Assembly (NCBI GenBank): GCA_028554795.2
Contig: CM068839.1
Coordinates: 17,126,043 to 17,190,042 of the forward strand
Source of the DNA: Sinohyriopsis cumingii
Lineage: Eukaryota > Mollusca > Bivalvia > Unionida > Unionidae
DNA: 64,000 bases
Direction of reading: 5' to 3'
Part shown: positions 26,839 to 39,683 of the stretch, one piece after another
Layout: each line of letters begins with the position of its first letter
Position numbering within the stretch: position 1 is the stretch's first letter
Translations under genes and position numbers: made by a program
Notes under the pieces: model-generated
The model's database searches: none
Seen by the model: only the letters and a program-made list of their open reading frames with translations
What the model was told of the DNA's origin: nothing

Positions 26839-27368
26839 AAGAAATACGGGAGTATCTCGATGAAATTGTTTGCCATGTTTAATTCATTTAGAAGTCGGGG
26901 ATTTTTGTTGTTGTTCTGTTACAAAGCTAATGATTAATAAGTGGAAATTCATCACAGATTCAAAGAATATCGAATCGATAGTCTACTGTTGAATTAACAT
27001 TTACATTCTTGTGCTATGAGCGGACACAACGTGATATATCAGTAGTGTTGGCATAGCAAACTGCTTTAAATCAGCACCTTAAAAGCTATTTTATTTTGAA
27101 TGCATGTGGTATCACTACATCGTTAAATTTGTCACTTTGATAAACATGATGTTATTTGTTATCTCTTACATATCATATATTGGTCTTATTCTTGGAGTTC
27201 ATCTGAGAGATCTCGCGTGCCCATATACCACTGAAATAAACCTAGGGTATATACTATTTGCATTAAACTCTCTGTTTATAGCTTAGTTAGATGTTAGTAA
27301 ATATTTGATGATTATGGTGATTCTGTGTTTTGTATCGTTTGCAAACAGTTTAATTGAAACGACATTTG
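26061..27368. other. Non-coding; (AG)n at 26803-26835
   Basis: No gene recognised. A pure (AG)n run of ~33 bp lies near the middle and creates an open frame with an alternating R-E run. An inverted repeat at 26358-26393 is discussed under rejected items. Confidence 0.5.
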
Positions 27369-27381
27369 TCTTGAGGTCTTT

Positions 27382-27632
27382 GTTGTTGTCGTTGTTGGGT
27401 TTAACGCCATTTTTCAGCACACGATAGGCTATACATGGCGGCCAGTATTAATGGTGGAGCAAGAACCCAGGAAATCCCCTGAAAGAACCACCGACCCTCG
27501 AGAAGCTACTGGCAATTTTTTTCACATACCCACATTGGCTGAATCCGAGCCTCGAACCGACGTAGACAGAGGTGAGATGGCAGTGATCCGTAACGGAGAG
27601 CGCTTTAGACCACTCGGCCACTCGCGGCCCCT
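27382..27632 (-). mobile_element. SINE-A copy with target-site duplication, minus strand
   Basis: Starts at the left with the complement of the (CAA)n tail (TTGTTGTTGTCGTTGTTG), then GGGTTTAACGCCATTTTTCA. It ends at the right in the tRNA-like head (CCACTCGGCCACTCGCGGCC). It is flanked by 13-bp exact duplications TCTTGAGGTCTTT at 27369-27381 and 27633-27645. Open frames on both strands (121 and 68 codons) run through it and are not genes. Confidence 0.95.
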
Positions 27633-27645
27633 TCTTGAGGTCTTT

Positions 27646-29002
27646 AGAATAGGGAAAACAACTGGCCTAAAGTCTAACTCGCGCCTAAGATTGATTCGCT
27701 CGACAGTGAGACCCGTTGCGTATGACAAGAAAAATTTTATGGTGATAGCGATGGGATGTTCAATAGCTTTATATATTGATTTTTCTGGTGACAGCGACGG
27801 GATGTTCGATAGTTGATAATATTGATCTTTTCGACATTTATTAAATAGAATACTAAAGATAGACCATTTTTCATCCTCTAAGAAGTTAAAAGCATCTTGG
27901 AAATTCGCATCGGGCCTCGGGACATTGCTTGAAACACGATATATGTCTCTGTTCTAATTTTCATTTAAATGTGAGCAAATTTAGTTGTATTGAGCCATTG
28001 CTGTTACGGATGGTAAATAATTTGATGGTAGAACAGAGTGTATTTTTACACGTAGAAGGTAACTCTACTTCCGACACTTGGGTCAATGACAAGCATTTCG
28101 TTCAGGACTAGACAAGACGCTCGTTGACCATTGATTTCAGTCAGAAAAAAAAAACAGATTGAAATCTCAGTCTCTGACGGGTGCACAAAAATGACCAAAA
28201 TTATCTTGAAATGAGTTAATTCCCATTTGCGGTTGTGAATATATTGTGTAGTTTGTTTGATACATTAACAACTATCTGACAGACCGATTCACACACACAC
28301 ACACACACACACACACTTTCCCTCACTAGTTCTCATTAAGCATAAGAGTTGGCAATGCTTGTGTCGCTGTGACTGTTCAAAAGTTGTGTTATATCAACTT
28401 TGAATAAACAGAACCGCATGGGAAGCTTAGTGTACTGCAGTTTTGTTATTTAATGTGATATTAGTGCGGGAAGGCAAATGTCTCATTTCATGATGGTTTC
28501 AACCGTCAGGTTTTACAGTTTTGTTCCTTCTTGTAATCATTTTCACAAGCATCTATCACAACTGTATGTAGGCACTACATGATCTGCCAACAGGAATCGT
28601 CACCCATCTCTAATAATAGTAGAAGCTTGAGTGCACGAGGGAAATTAATGCAGTTGCTAGGGCTGTAATTACAATCGCACGCACCTCCTAACATATTAAT
28701 CTTTGATAACCAGCTAACATTGGAGTTAGGCTATTAAATTTAATCTGTAATATTTGTGTGGTAATTCCTCAAAACTAAAATGCATGTTTATGAACCAGTA
28801 CAGTATTTGGTAGAAATTTTAAATAATACTAAATAATTACATAAAATTATACATCAGTAAGTCCAATAGTTTTGTTTTGAATATTATTTGGGCCCACAAT
28901 TATCTCAAAATTAAAAAAAATTATGCATTTTTTATAAAATGCTTAACAGCAAACATGTCACATATTCTGCGTTGTTTCTGTCATAACGGCAGAGGAAAGA
29001 AA
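27646..29002. other. Non-coding; (CA)n at 28290-28316
   Basis: No gene recognised. The (CA)n is about 27 bp. A repeat-free, less AT-rich patch at about 28560-28700 contains homeodomain-type TAATTA and ATTAAT cores (see findings). Confidence 0.5.
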
Positions 29003-29010
29003 GATAACTC

Positions 29011-29013
29011 ATG

Positions 29014-29055
<42 letters not shown>

Positions 29056-29363
29056 TCTGGATGTTTGATGTAGCTTTAACAAAATTTCAGTCATATCGCT
29101 ACCATGTATGCAGTCTGGCAAGTTATAATGATGTCTAGCACTGGGGCATCATGCCTCAGAAATGTAGCATGATGTCTCTCCCAGTCACATTATCCTGACA
29201 CCAGACCGACCATTCCTAACAATAACCACTTAACGCTGAACGCCAAGTGAGGCACCTGTTAGTAGCATTTTTGTAAGTCTTTGGTATGACTCGGCCGGGG
29301 AACGAATCCACGACCTCCCGCATGATACGCGGACGCTCTAACTAATAGGCCACCAGAGCGGTT
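29011..29363 (-). mobile_element. SINE-B copy whose tail is a (TG)n microsatellite
   Basis: Minus-strand SINE-B. From the left: (TG)n at about 29014-29053, then GTAGCTTTAACAAAATTTCA, the shared body, and the tRNA-like head ending CACCAGAGCGGT. An exact 8-bp duplication GATAACTC lies at 29003-29010 and 29364-29371. It encloses the (TG)n, so the microsatellite belongs to the element as its CA-type tail. Confidence 0.95.
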
Positions 29364-29660
29364 GATAACTCTTTGACATACCAAATAAAAATTATCATTT
29401 CGCTTCAGTTCTAAAGGAAGCAGAAATATAAAACGCCTTTAGTGAATAATAAAAGATCATGCAAGCTCAGTGGCATGTATGTTATCATTTGCCACTGACG
29501 CTAAGGAGCACTTTTAATGATATATTCATTCAACTCGACAAGGTTAACCACTTGGCTGTGTTTATGTCAAAACTGCAATGATGATTTAGAGAACGAAGCA
29601 CAAACTTAAAATTTCATTTGTTGCGAAACATGATTCGGAGATAATCTGTTCTATTGTTAA

Positions 29661-30072
29661 TAAAATATGTCAAATAGTCTCATCTGCAAACATTTTATAA
29701 TAGAATATGTCAAATAGGCTCATTTGCAAACATTTTATAATAGAATATGTCAAATAGTCTCATTTGCAAACATTTTATAAAAGAATATGTCAAATAGTCT
29801 CCTCTGCAAACATTTTATAATAGATTATGTCAAATAGTCTCATCTGCAAACATTTTATAATAGAATATGTCAAATAGTCTCATCTGCAAACATTTTATAA
29901 AAGAATATGTCAAATAGCCTCCTCTGCAAACATTTTATAATAGAATATGTCAAATAGTCTCATTTACAAACATTTTATAAAAGAATATGTCAAATAGTCT
30001 CATTTGCAAACATTTTATAATAGAATATGTCAAATAGTCTCATCTGCAAACATTTTATAATAGAATATGTCA
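29661..30072. repeat. 40-bp minisatellite, 10.3 copies
   Basis: Unit TAGAATATGTCAAATAGTCT plus CATCTGCAAACATTTTATAA, in exact 40-bp register from 29661 to 30060, followed by a 13-bp partial unit. Copies differ at about one to three sites. Units 4 and 7 share two linked variants (AAG start and CCTCTGC), so blocks of units have been copied together. There are no distinct spacers, so this is not a CRISPR array. Confidence 0.97.
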
Positions 30073-31811
30073 CTCCTCTTCAGAAAAAATATAGTTAGGC
30101 CCATCGATACAGGAGTCTTATTAAAGAGACTGTGAGATTTTACATTTAATGAAAGTGTCTTTCACTTATGTTAATCATAAGCGACATAAATGTAAACTAT
30201 TACTTTTATAGATTTATCGTGCTTCTGATAAATCTGTATGTTATGGCGGCCAAATGCACGTGTTTAAGGATTATACAGTCTAACTTAGCGGGTAATGTAA
30301 TATTATTTTGTTTTTAATTTCGTGCTTGTTTGTGTCAAATTTTGATGTACCATTACTCTGTATTACTATCACTCCTCTTATCAAAGGAGTACCGCCACTG
30401 AGCACTTAGAATATTGCCTGAGTTAATCACCGTAAGGTTAAACTTCATCCTCATAAGCTTTCTTCAAAGAAGGCGCAAACTACCACGTATACTGTTGGCT
30501 ACCTACACGAAGGGAGCTCTCCAAAGAGACGGTTAATTCTCTTTCCTAATAAGTTCGTGTTGAATTAAGCACATGTGCGGTCCATTTTTCAGACTGGTGT
30601 AACAAACGAAGTACTAACGAGACACAAAAGGTACGGTTATTAGTTCCCAAACACTAATGTTGTTCTATGTACGTTTTATAGGTCACTTTCGTCTCTCTGA
30701 GAATGCTGCAAATGGGACACCTACGCTCAGCACTGGATATTTCTACCACTAACCGTCTCCAGAAAATGCGAATGGAAGCGCTTATTGGAGCACATGACAT
30801 AAAAACATCGAATATGGTATCTACAAAAGAAAGACAAATAACACTATCCTTTCTTGTCAGGTACTAAAACAAGCATTGTAACTAGGCTCCTGATTTTGTA
30901 AGAAAGGACTAGTATATAATACAGACAAATAAACGTACTTTATTCAAAAGAATCGATTAAAGATCATGCCCACGTCTGTATGTAGATTTACTAGTGTGTT
31001 GTCTGTGTAGATGGAGAAATTGGTAGACACGGACGTTTATGCAGACATGGAGAGAATAAAATATGCAAGCTTTTATGTCTAAGACCTGGGTTATTCAAAC
31101 GCTTTGTTCATTGGGTGACAATGGCTACATACATTTATCAACATGTCTTGATGAAATCCTATGGTGCATTGATCTGAGTCGTTAATTAAAGAGCGTGATA
31201 GTAAATGAGAGCTTCTGATTAGCAGTGAAGGATATATCGTCACTTGCTAAAGCTACTGCTGGCCAGTCATTAGCAAAAATTGCAACAGATTATCGTATAC
31301 GAATATTTCCAGCGCAACCTTGAACAAGAACAAATGGTGGTTTATTTATAGTTTTTGTTGCAACGATAATGTTTATTTATACTGTCAGTAGATGAAGTCA
31401 ACAGTTGGTGTGAATCATCTATTGAATCTTAGACACAATGATGCATATATATTCAGGTTTCTTAGGCAACATATATGAGCAATGATAAAACACTTCGCTT
31501 GAGATAAAGCACCTTTTTATCTTCCCTAGAATTGCAATGTTGTATAGAAAGGTGTAGGAAACAAGCGGCCGTGTCGAGACGGTGTCTAAAACAGAATAAG
31601 CAGCTACGGCCTTTGATCAGAAGGATTCATATAGCATTTCACAGTGAATGCTGTCGCATTCAACTGCATTTTTAAATATACCTATTGCAGTTTTAGGGCA
31701 TAACCTTCATCAATACTATATCACTCCAAAACAATAATTTATTTCCAGTAAACGCAAATAAACCACGAGGATTTGTCTAATTTGAATTAATCATGCACTT
31801 GAAATATATGC
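30073..31811. other. Non-coding stretch with a GC-richer patch at 30380-30800
   Basis: No gene that I can support. A 61-codon stop-free run follows an acceptor-like TTTTATAG at 30682 on the plus strand but shows no recognisable protein. The remainder is AT-rich unique sequence. Confidence 0.45.
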
Positions 31812-31975
31812 ATTTTAGAGAACATCATTTGATTCCAATAGCCCATTAAATTTGTCTGCAATGGACTATTCTCTACCTGACATACCTTCTTGTTAGAGAA
31901 ATTTGTCTCAAATGCATTTTTCTCTACTGGACATACATTCATAATAGAATTCTCTAAGACAAATATCTGCTTTCA
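31812..31975. repeat. Degenerate ~54-bp minisatellite, ~3 copies
   Basis: TTCTCTAC(C)TGACATAC, TTAGAGAA and AATTTGTCT(C/G)AA recur in order with about 50-60 bp spacing. Confidence 0.65.
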
Positions 31976-32873
31976 ATATGCCAATACAAGTTTTCTCTGG
32001 TGGAGTTTTCCTCAATTTAACATACTGTAAAATAAATATACTGCGAAACCTCCAATTATACATGTCTCTATATAATGGTTTGTCCCCTAAGATTTACTTT
32101 ATCCATATTAGCTACTCCTGTATAACGGATGTACATATAACACGTAAATCAACCACTAGACAAACTACAATTGCGCAATAATTGTTATTTAAGTTTACAC
32201 AATGTTCGTTCATTTGTGTACAGCGAGGTAAAAAAGCAAAATCTGATAAACTGTAAATACTAGTTTTGCTCATACCTTGTAATGGTATCCTTCATATAAC
32301 GCGCAGCGAGACAAAATACTATGTTGTTTGCACCAGCTTATGTGGTAAAAGAATGCAACGCTTTACGAATTGCTACGATCATATAAATGTTTTTTTCTTC
32401 AGTTTACACAATACAATGAAATTTTGTGACTGTAATGGACCTTTACTTCAAATCTTTGTTCATGACATGTCCATAACATAGATGAAATGTGGACCGCCAT
32501 GATGGCATTCTGTGTTGATATTAAAGTGCAATTTATAATTATATAGCTTAATATCAATGCTAACCTCCATCATCACACATTTGAGACCCAATAGCTATAC
32601 TAGTCATTAACTATTTATAAACAATCGCATCATTTGCACGGAATGGACACGAACATGGTTAAGAACGTAAAGTCACAATAGGTTGCTTGGCGAGGTTTAT
32701 CTTTATACATGCATATACATGTTAAAGCATTTTGACAACAGATCAACACAGTTGCACACACACGTTTTTAATCTGAATTGTCGGAAAATTGTTAAGTTGG
32801 TATAATTTTTGAAGAATACTAAAACACCTTCTACATGACTTATACTGGAAATCAACCCACTTGATTAAATCAT

Positions 32874-32877
<4 letters not shown>
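31976..32877. other. Non-coding, no recognised feature
   Basis: AT-rich sequence. Open frames of 67-71 codons have no motif. Confidence 0.5.
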
Positions 32878-32924
<47 letters not shown>

Positions 32925-33228
32925 TTTATATTTTTAGCGTAGCTTTTAACAATTTTCCAGTCATGTCGCTACGATGTCTGCAGTGTGGCAGTTTAAAGTG
33001 ATATCTAGCACTGGGGTATCATGCCGCAGAGTTGTACATTGATGTCCCACCCAGTCACATTATCCTCACACCAGGCCAATCAGTCATAACACTAATTTCT
33101 TAATGATAAGCGCCTAGCGAGGCAGCTGTTAGTACCATTTTTAGAAGTCTTTGTTATGACTCAGCCGGGATTCGAACCCATGACCTCCAGCATCCGGGAC
33201 GGACGCTCTAACTACTAGGCCATCCGAA
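32878..33228 (-). mobile_element. SINE-B copy with (TG)n tail, minus strand
   Basis: (TG)n at 32878-32923 is followed by GCGTAGCTTTTAACAATTTT, the shared SINE-B body (CTAGCACTGGGGTATCATGC) and the tRNA-like head with B-box complement GGATTCGAACCCA. A possible short duplication is CATTCAA at 32871-32877 against CATTTCAA at the right, which differs by one base. Confidence 0.92.
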
Positions 33229-33587
33229 GCATTTCAACGGGAAATTGCTACAAACTTGTCAACAGGTACAATATATAGAACTTGAAAACCAATGCATACT
33301 TTATTTATAGCTCATTGCAATGTACAGTCATAGACCAACATTTAAGAGATATACATAACGTATCATATATAGTAGGTTTCTGTCATATGATGAGTTATGT
33401 GGTGTCGTAGTATTCGATTTTTTTAGCATTTTCGACTGCACAGTGCCATCTATCGTGCACTATCTTGTATAGATTACATAACCATTAAGTTAGCAGTTCT
33501 GCATCCCAGCTGATTTCGGTAAAATATTGGGATTGCTGACGATTATATTATTTCAAAAATGCACCCATGAATATCACTGTTTCTAAA

Positions 33588-33806
33588 TAATATCAGTACC
33601 ACAAGGTCTATGATAGAAGCTATACCTTCTTAAAATCGCTATCACTGTAACCAGTTTCCAAATAATATCAGTACCACAAGGTCTCTGATAGAAGCTATAC
33701 CTTCTTAAAATCGCTATCACTGTAACCAGTTTCCAAATAATATCAGTACCACAAGGTCTCTGATAGAAGCTATACCTTCTTAAAATCGCTATCACTGTAA
33801 CCATTT
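33588..33806. repeat. 75-bp near-perfect triplication
   Basis: Units start at 33588, 33663 and 33738, each beginning TAATATCAGTACCACAAGGT and ending with TAACCAGTTTCCAAA (the third is slightly cut). Only a few substitutions separate them. Because 75 is a multiple of three, the minus strand stays open for 73 codons as a 25-residue repeat. I see no reason to think it is translated. Confidence 0.97.
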
Positions 33807-35080
33807 TGTCTTCTAATAATGCACGGTTATGCTTTGCAAGAATTAGTCACATGATTATCGAATTTATCTAGAAACAAGAGATCGAATCTAGGGTAAACAA
33901 AATAAGAGTCAAAATGTAAAGCATTGACTGTTATTGTTTTATTGTGGCTTTAGCACTTGACCGGTGGTAATGTTTAAGCTTTGTTGTACACGATTTATTA
34001 ATTTTCACTGGAACACCGGGAGTTGCTTAAACAATCTAATGTCGACTTGTACTTTCATGATAATGTTGGTCGTCCATTCTCAACTACAATCACAGCACTA
34101 CTCCCCTTACACGGGTGGTTACAGATGCAGTTATATCATTCTCTCAAACAAGATTATGTTTAACGACATAGATGGTAGAATGAGTACCATGGAAAAGTGC
34201 ATTTCTCAAGTTGATTTACACCTTGTACAGCATTTACATCAACTTCCAAGCATTAGGACAAGCATGTGCCATCGTAACACTATTTGTTCAGTATTACCAC
34301 CTTATCAAAGTAATTCACCTTGCATAACACGGAATATAAATGGCGTCTGTTTATCGATCATTTTACACAGTCATCTGATTTTATCTGGAAAATGAATGCA
34401 TTTTAATATAAAACAGATTACATATGTAATATATTAAAGGTCAATATTTTTATTTACTTATTTGCCTATCACAAATTTTGAGACCCACAATACTATAGCA
34501 CCCTAGTAAAAGTACACAAAAGTAATAACCGTGAGTAAAGAGGGTTTCTATTTTGATCATGTTCTGCTTAAACCTGATCTCTATCAGTGTATAAAATAAG
34601 TAGTGAATGTGAACAATTTACATTGCGAAAGACTGGTTGGATACAAAGCCATAAATATATGGTATACCGCGACGTATTTGTTTTCGGTGGTGCGTACCAC
34701 GGTACTTTTTCTCTCTATGGGTACTTCGGTAGTTTCCGTAAGTAAGGAATGTGCAAAACCTCCCGAGGAATCTTCTTTTCATAAAATGGTTGTATCTGTC
34801 AAAACTTAAAGGTGAATATTACAAATAATATTTTGTATATGCAAATGTCATCTTTCATGGCTTATCTATCGTGCTGTACAAATTTTCAATTTGTGACCAT
34901 GTATCACACTTCTAAAATAATTCCGTATCGTACACTCATCCTGGACATACTTGTACAACTTTAAATATTAAATTAAGGTCCAATAGTAAAATATCTGGAA
35001 TGCTTTATTGTTATACATTTTAACATTCAAATTTAATTTCATGCACAGAATATCTGTGAATTTATTTTCAGACGCAGGTT
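33807..35080. other. Non-coding; holds the longest non-repeat open frame (33964-34395, +)
   Basis: The 143-codon plus-strand frame has no repeat in it, no recognisable domain, no signal peptide and no splice or poly(A) context. In sequence this AT-rich, one such frame per window is not very surprising. Near 34655-34740 there is a cluster of GGTATACCGCG and GTACCACGGTAC motifs similar to the possible transposon end at 36.75 kb. Confidence 0.4.
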
Positions 35081-35331
35081 TGTTGTTGTTGTTGTTGATG
35101 TGGGGTTTAACGCCATTTTTCAGCACACGATAGGCTATACATGGCGGCCAGTATTAATGGTGGAGGAAGAACCCGGGAAAACCCCGGAAAGAACCACCGA
35201 CCCACGAGAAGCTACTGGCAAACTTTCACACATATCCACATTGGCTGAATCGAGACTCGAACCTGCGCAGACAGAGGTGGCTGTGATCCGTAACGGGGAG
35301 CGCTTTAGACCACTCGGCCACTCGGGGCTCC
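35081..35331 (-). mobile_element. SINE-A copy, minus strand
   Basis: Starts with TTGTTGTTGTTGTTGATG (tail complement), then GGGGTTTAACGCCATTTTTC and GCTATACATGGCGGCCAGTA, and ends CCACTCGGCCACTCGGGGCT. About 8 bp is missing near the B box relative to the other copies. The flanks CAGGTTTGT and CATGTTTGT may be a diverged duplication. Open frames on both strands through it are spurious. Confidence 0.93.
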
Positions 35332-35361
35332 CAGTCTCATGTTTGTAAATTGTCATCAAAC

Positions 35362-35362
<1 letters not shown>

Positions 35363-35395
<33 letters not shown>

Positions 35396-35500
35396 TGACA
35401 GACATAGAGACAGATATAGGGCGACAGACAGAGCGAGAGCGAGACACACACTGAGAGGGAGAAAGACAGACAGATTGACAGAGAGTGATAGACAGAGAAT
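35363..35500. repeat. (GA)n and GACA-rich purine tract
   Basis: Pure (GA)n at 35363-35392, followed by about 100 bp of imperfect GACAGA/GAGA words. It lies about 30 bp past the head of the SINE-A copy. Confidence 0.9.
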
Positions 35501-36719
35501 ACTTTGCTGTTGAAATATATTTTTGAAAGTTTCAAAAACTCTAAAGTAAGAAAGAGTCGGGACTCATTTCATGATTTAAGGCATGGTTAGAAATTCCCCA
35601 CGTTCGAGAAAGCTTTAGCCCGCTTTTAATTCTCAAGAGACATTCAACAATATAAAAAATCTAAAATACCAAATTTAGCAAAAATCCATTTCAGCATTAG
35701 TTTAACAAATATGGCCTACTGAATTCTATTTTTAAAAAGCACGTTTAAGAGGAGGCACTTCCAATTTATCTATTAAAATTACAGAGTAATCGAATTTATT
35801 TAGCACATCTGGCGATTAAATTAAGAAACATTTGCAACATAAATGTAGACGTAGCACAGACAGCAGCATATGTTTTCATGGGAACCGGACCCCCATAAAT
35901 CACATCTAGACGTGTTTAGGTTTACATCCATAATACGTAATGGCTGACCAGACCATGTCCTCAACCCTGAAATAATTATGCGGACGCCTCTTTGTGATGC
36001 AAAGTTATAATTTGTTACAATATTGCTGTAGGGCTTTTAATTACTGTGACACATGTTGGAAATAAATGGGGTTTTTGCATCTTAAATTCTTGCTACTATT
36101 TAATTAGAAAATAAATACATGAAAACAGAACAATATTGTTTACAGTTTTATTGTTAAAAATATACAGATGGTTCTTCCGTTAAAATATATGCACAATTTA
36201 AGTTCAATGCGTCAATAATTTCTTCTAATAAAAACAATAAAATAGAGCTTTAAATTATTGCAAATTAATGAGCTTTGCGCACACAGGTAAGTAAGTATTG
36301 TAATTCTGTGAAACTTACCCTGAAGTACGTATATTACTTTCGTAGGCTGTGATCATCCTATGATTTTCAGCTGCGTATTTGTTTCCTATCAGAACTTTTC
36401 CAAATTTTATCAAGTCCACTAAATCTTTTCTTGTTTTTATGCAAATGTGCTGCATGTCTATTGGTTTGTCCCTATTTTACCAAGAGAGTCGCTAGTTCGC
36501 CATTTAATTTTCGATGTGGATGGGTGGAAACAGGATTTTCTTCTGAGCTGAAATATTTTCTTTTATCTCCCGGTAATTACCATTCTTCCCAAATAATCTC
36601 ATGAACAGATCGTGTTGTTTGTTTGCTATACTTCAGGGCAAGATTTATTTCCAAGTATTGACTGACAGTAATTTTAAACAAAAATATGTCCGGACCTGCT
36701 ACACAATATTGAAATGTTG
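35501..36719. other. Non-coding; repeat-free patch at 35880-36060
   Basis: No gene recognised. The patch is less AT-rich and contains AATAATTATG and TTTTAATTACTG homeodomain-like words (see findings). Confidence 0.45.

Positions 36720-37578
<859 letters not shown>

Positions 37579-37610
<32 letters not shown>
37579..37610. repeat. (TG)n microsatellite
   Basis: About 32 bp of pure TG at the 5'-truncated edge of the LINE. Confidence 0.97.
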
Positions 37611-37611
<1 letters not shown>

Positions 37612-37918
37612 AATGTACATGTAATCAGTAAGGTGCACTTATCTGAAGTTGCTTTGTAAGTCACGTTTTTTTAGTTGAATCTGTTTGATGTATTAAATAG
37701 TACGCACAATAAAACACATGCATAATTATTTTGGGGGGATTAATAACTTTCAGACTGTATTGTTACTGGATAATAAGCTAGTTGAATTATTGATTAGTTA
37801 GTTCCTAGAAATTGAATAAAATATAGGAGCTTAATTGGATGTACTGACATAATACAGGACAGTCAATTTCATAGTGACGTGAACTAAACGATCGGGAATA
37901 CATTTAAATCGCTATGTA

Positions 37919-37921
<3 letters not shown>

Positions 37922-37993
<72 letters not shown>
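37922..37993. repeat. (TA)n microsatellite, ~72 bp
   Basis: Pure TA run in otherwise unique AT-rich sequence (37611-38379), where I recognise nothing else. Confidence 0.97.
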
Positions 37994-37994
<1 letters not shown>

Positions 37995-38379
37995 CTTTCA
38001 AGTTATAAATATAGTTTAGTGTTATATTGCGATGTTCAGAATACCGATGCTACTAATTAAGTAATATTAGGATATCTTACATTGCATAAAACTCTAATAA
38101 AGGTAAACAATCAACTAGCCTGATAATAAAGGAAACTTTCCAACGTAAAATCAGCTCTAAGATAGTGATAAGGCAGAGCTGGATTTCGGATTTTGCGTCT
38201 ATCCAAATGGCTAAAATTGAAACCCATTTTGTAAGTATATACACCATAGTCAGGGAGAATCTTTGGTGTCCAACTGTAATTGTGGAATGATATATGAACC
38301 TAATTTCCGGTACCTCATATGTAAACAAACCGCTGAAACATGTACATAGTGTTACGACTCCTGGACTTGAAACAAGTAA

Positions 38380-38900
38380 ACAAAAGAAACTGAAGCCATC
38401 AATTTAAGCAAAATTAACAAACATTATATTTATATTTGTTAGCAAGTGAAAAGTTAATAAGCACAGTAATGTGCATTAAATCACGAATAATCATAGATGT
38501 CCCATTTCAGGTCTAATAGTGTAGAATGTCCCCAATGCTTTCGAACAGTTTTGAAGGGCTGATGTACCACATTGATATAATCCACAATAATATTCATTCC
38601 AGTGAATGATTTAAATAATTCCTCTCGAATTATATCTGAACACAACTGCAAATTCTGATCATGCATTTTTCACTTGGCCTAAGATGCAATAAATTTTTCA
38701 ATGCAAAATTTCATCAAAATATAAACAAGCTGGCTTCTAGAATATTCTAAACTCAAAACAACTATTTTATCACGATGATTACCAATATCCATTATCTACA
38801 ATCATAGACATGCGTTTAGCTCATGGCATTGATTTTCATAACAATAGGAGACTAATAATTAATTCTGTGGTTCAGAAATTCCCGTGTACGGGATGTGGTC
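38380..38900. repeat. Old dispersed repeat 'D', copy 4
   Basis: ATTCCAGTGAATGATTTAAA with AATTCCTCTCGAATTATATC (38574-38635) matches copy 3 closely. GGCTTCTAGAATATTCTAAA corresponds to the TTCATTTCTGGAACATTCTA region of copy 2. The left part (AGCAAGTGAAAAGTTAATAA) corresponds weakly to the AAGTGAAAATT block. Confidence 0.4.
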
Positions 38901-39683
38901 TCGCTGTTCTATTTTCACAACAGACCATTTTTGCGTCAAATGACAGCTGCTCTAGTTCAGACGTATAATAGGACCTAAAGAAAACTTAAAAGTAACTCAT
39001 CTGAATACAGCATGTGTTTACAATCTGCGAAAGCTAGTCTCAGTTTCATTACGTTACACTGATCCAAGACAAAAACAGTCGATTAGTCAAGGCGAGAGAA
39101 TAATGTAATGTATTGTTAAAAAAAACTGGATTTAGGAGGCAAATGATATTTGTTAATCTACAACTGTTTTTGCCTTAAAAAGTGATTCAGGAGGGTTGTA
39201 TGAAGCTTTTGGCGTAACTAAGTAGATACACCTAAGCTAAATATTAACCTTTGTTCTACATTGTCAATTAGTATACAGTATCCGGTATACAGTGTCAATT
39301 AGTAACGTACTTGTTATATATTACCATGGTTTAGGATGAGAATTAACTGATAGTTTCGGTGTAATGCACAAAATATGTTTTGGGATTTGACCAAAGGTTT
39401 ATGTTGCTACAGGTATCTGAAACTTAGTCAAGCTCACGAGATAACACGTGAAGCGTAGGAACAAAGCTAACGGCCTCTTTTCCACCATTATGATTCAGTG
39501 TATAAACTATGGCAAACGCAGCGAAACTGTGTCCGACATTTGTCTGTTGTTAAACCTAATATTATTATCGATGTTAAGCATTATACCAATAGCTAAGTGC
39601 AGGCCTAGCCTGAACAACGATGTGAGGCATTATGCTAATATTTGAAGCATCATTTTCGAATTTGAATTTGCAGAAGTAATAAT
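38901..39683. other. Non-coding, no recognised feature
   Basis: Unique sequence. A 65-codon frame at 39448-39645 has no motif. Confidence 0.5.

Noticed and set aside
27451-27816. 121-codon frame, and similar frames at 21712, 35100, 35135, 44682 and 44707
   Set aside because: All share the same words (REATGKLSHIPTLAES; RNGERFRPLGHS) because they read through SINE-A copies. They occur on both strands.
29661-30072. CRISPR-like regular 40-bp array
   Set aside because: The whole 40-bp unit repeats with no unique spacers, and the window is eukaryotic. It is a minisatellite.
30682-30867. 61-codon frame after an acceptor-like TTTTATAG
   Set aside because: Length is unremarkable, the downstream donor is weak, and the peptide (e.g. 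TTNRLQKMRMEALIGAHD) matches no family I know.
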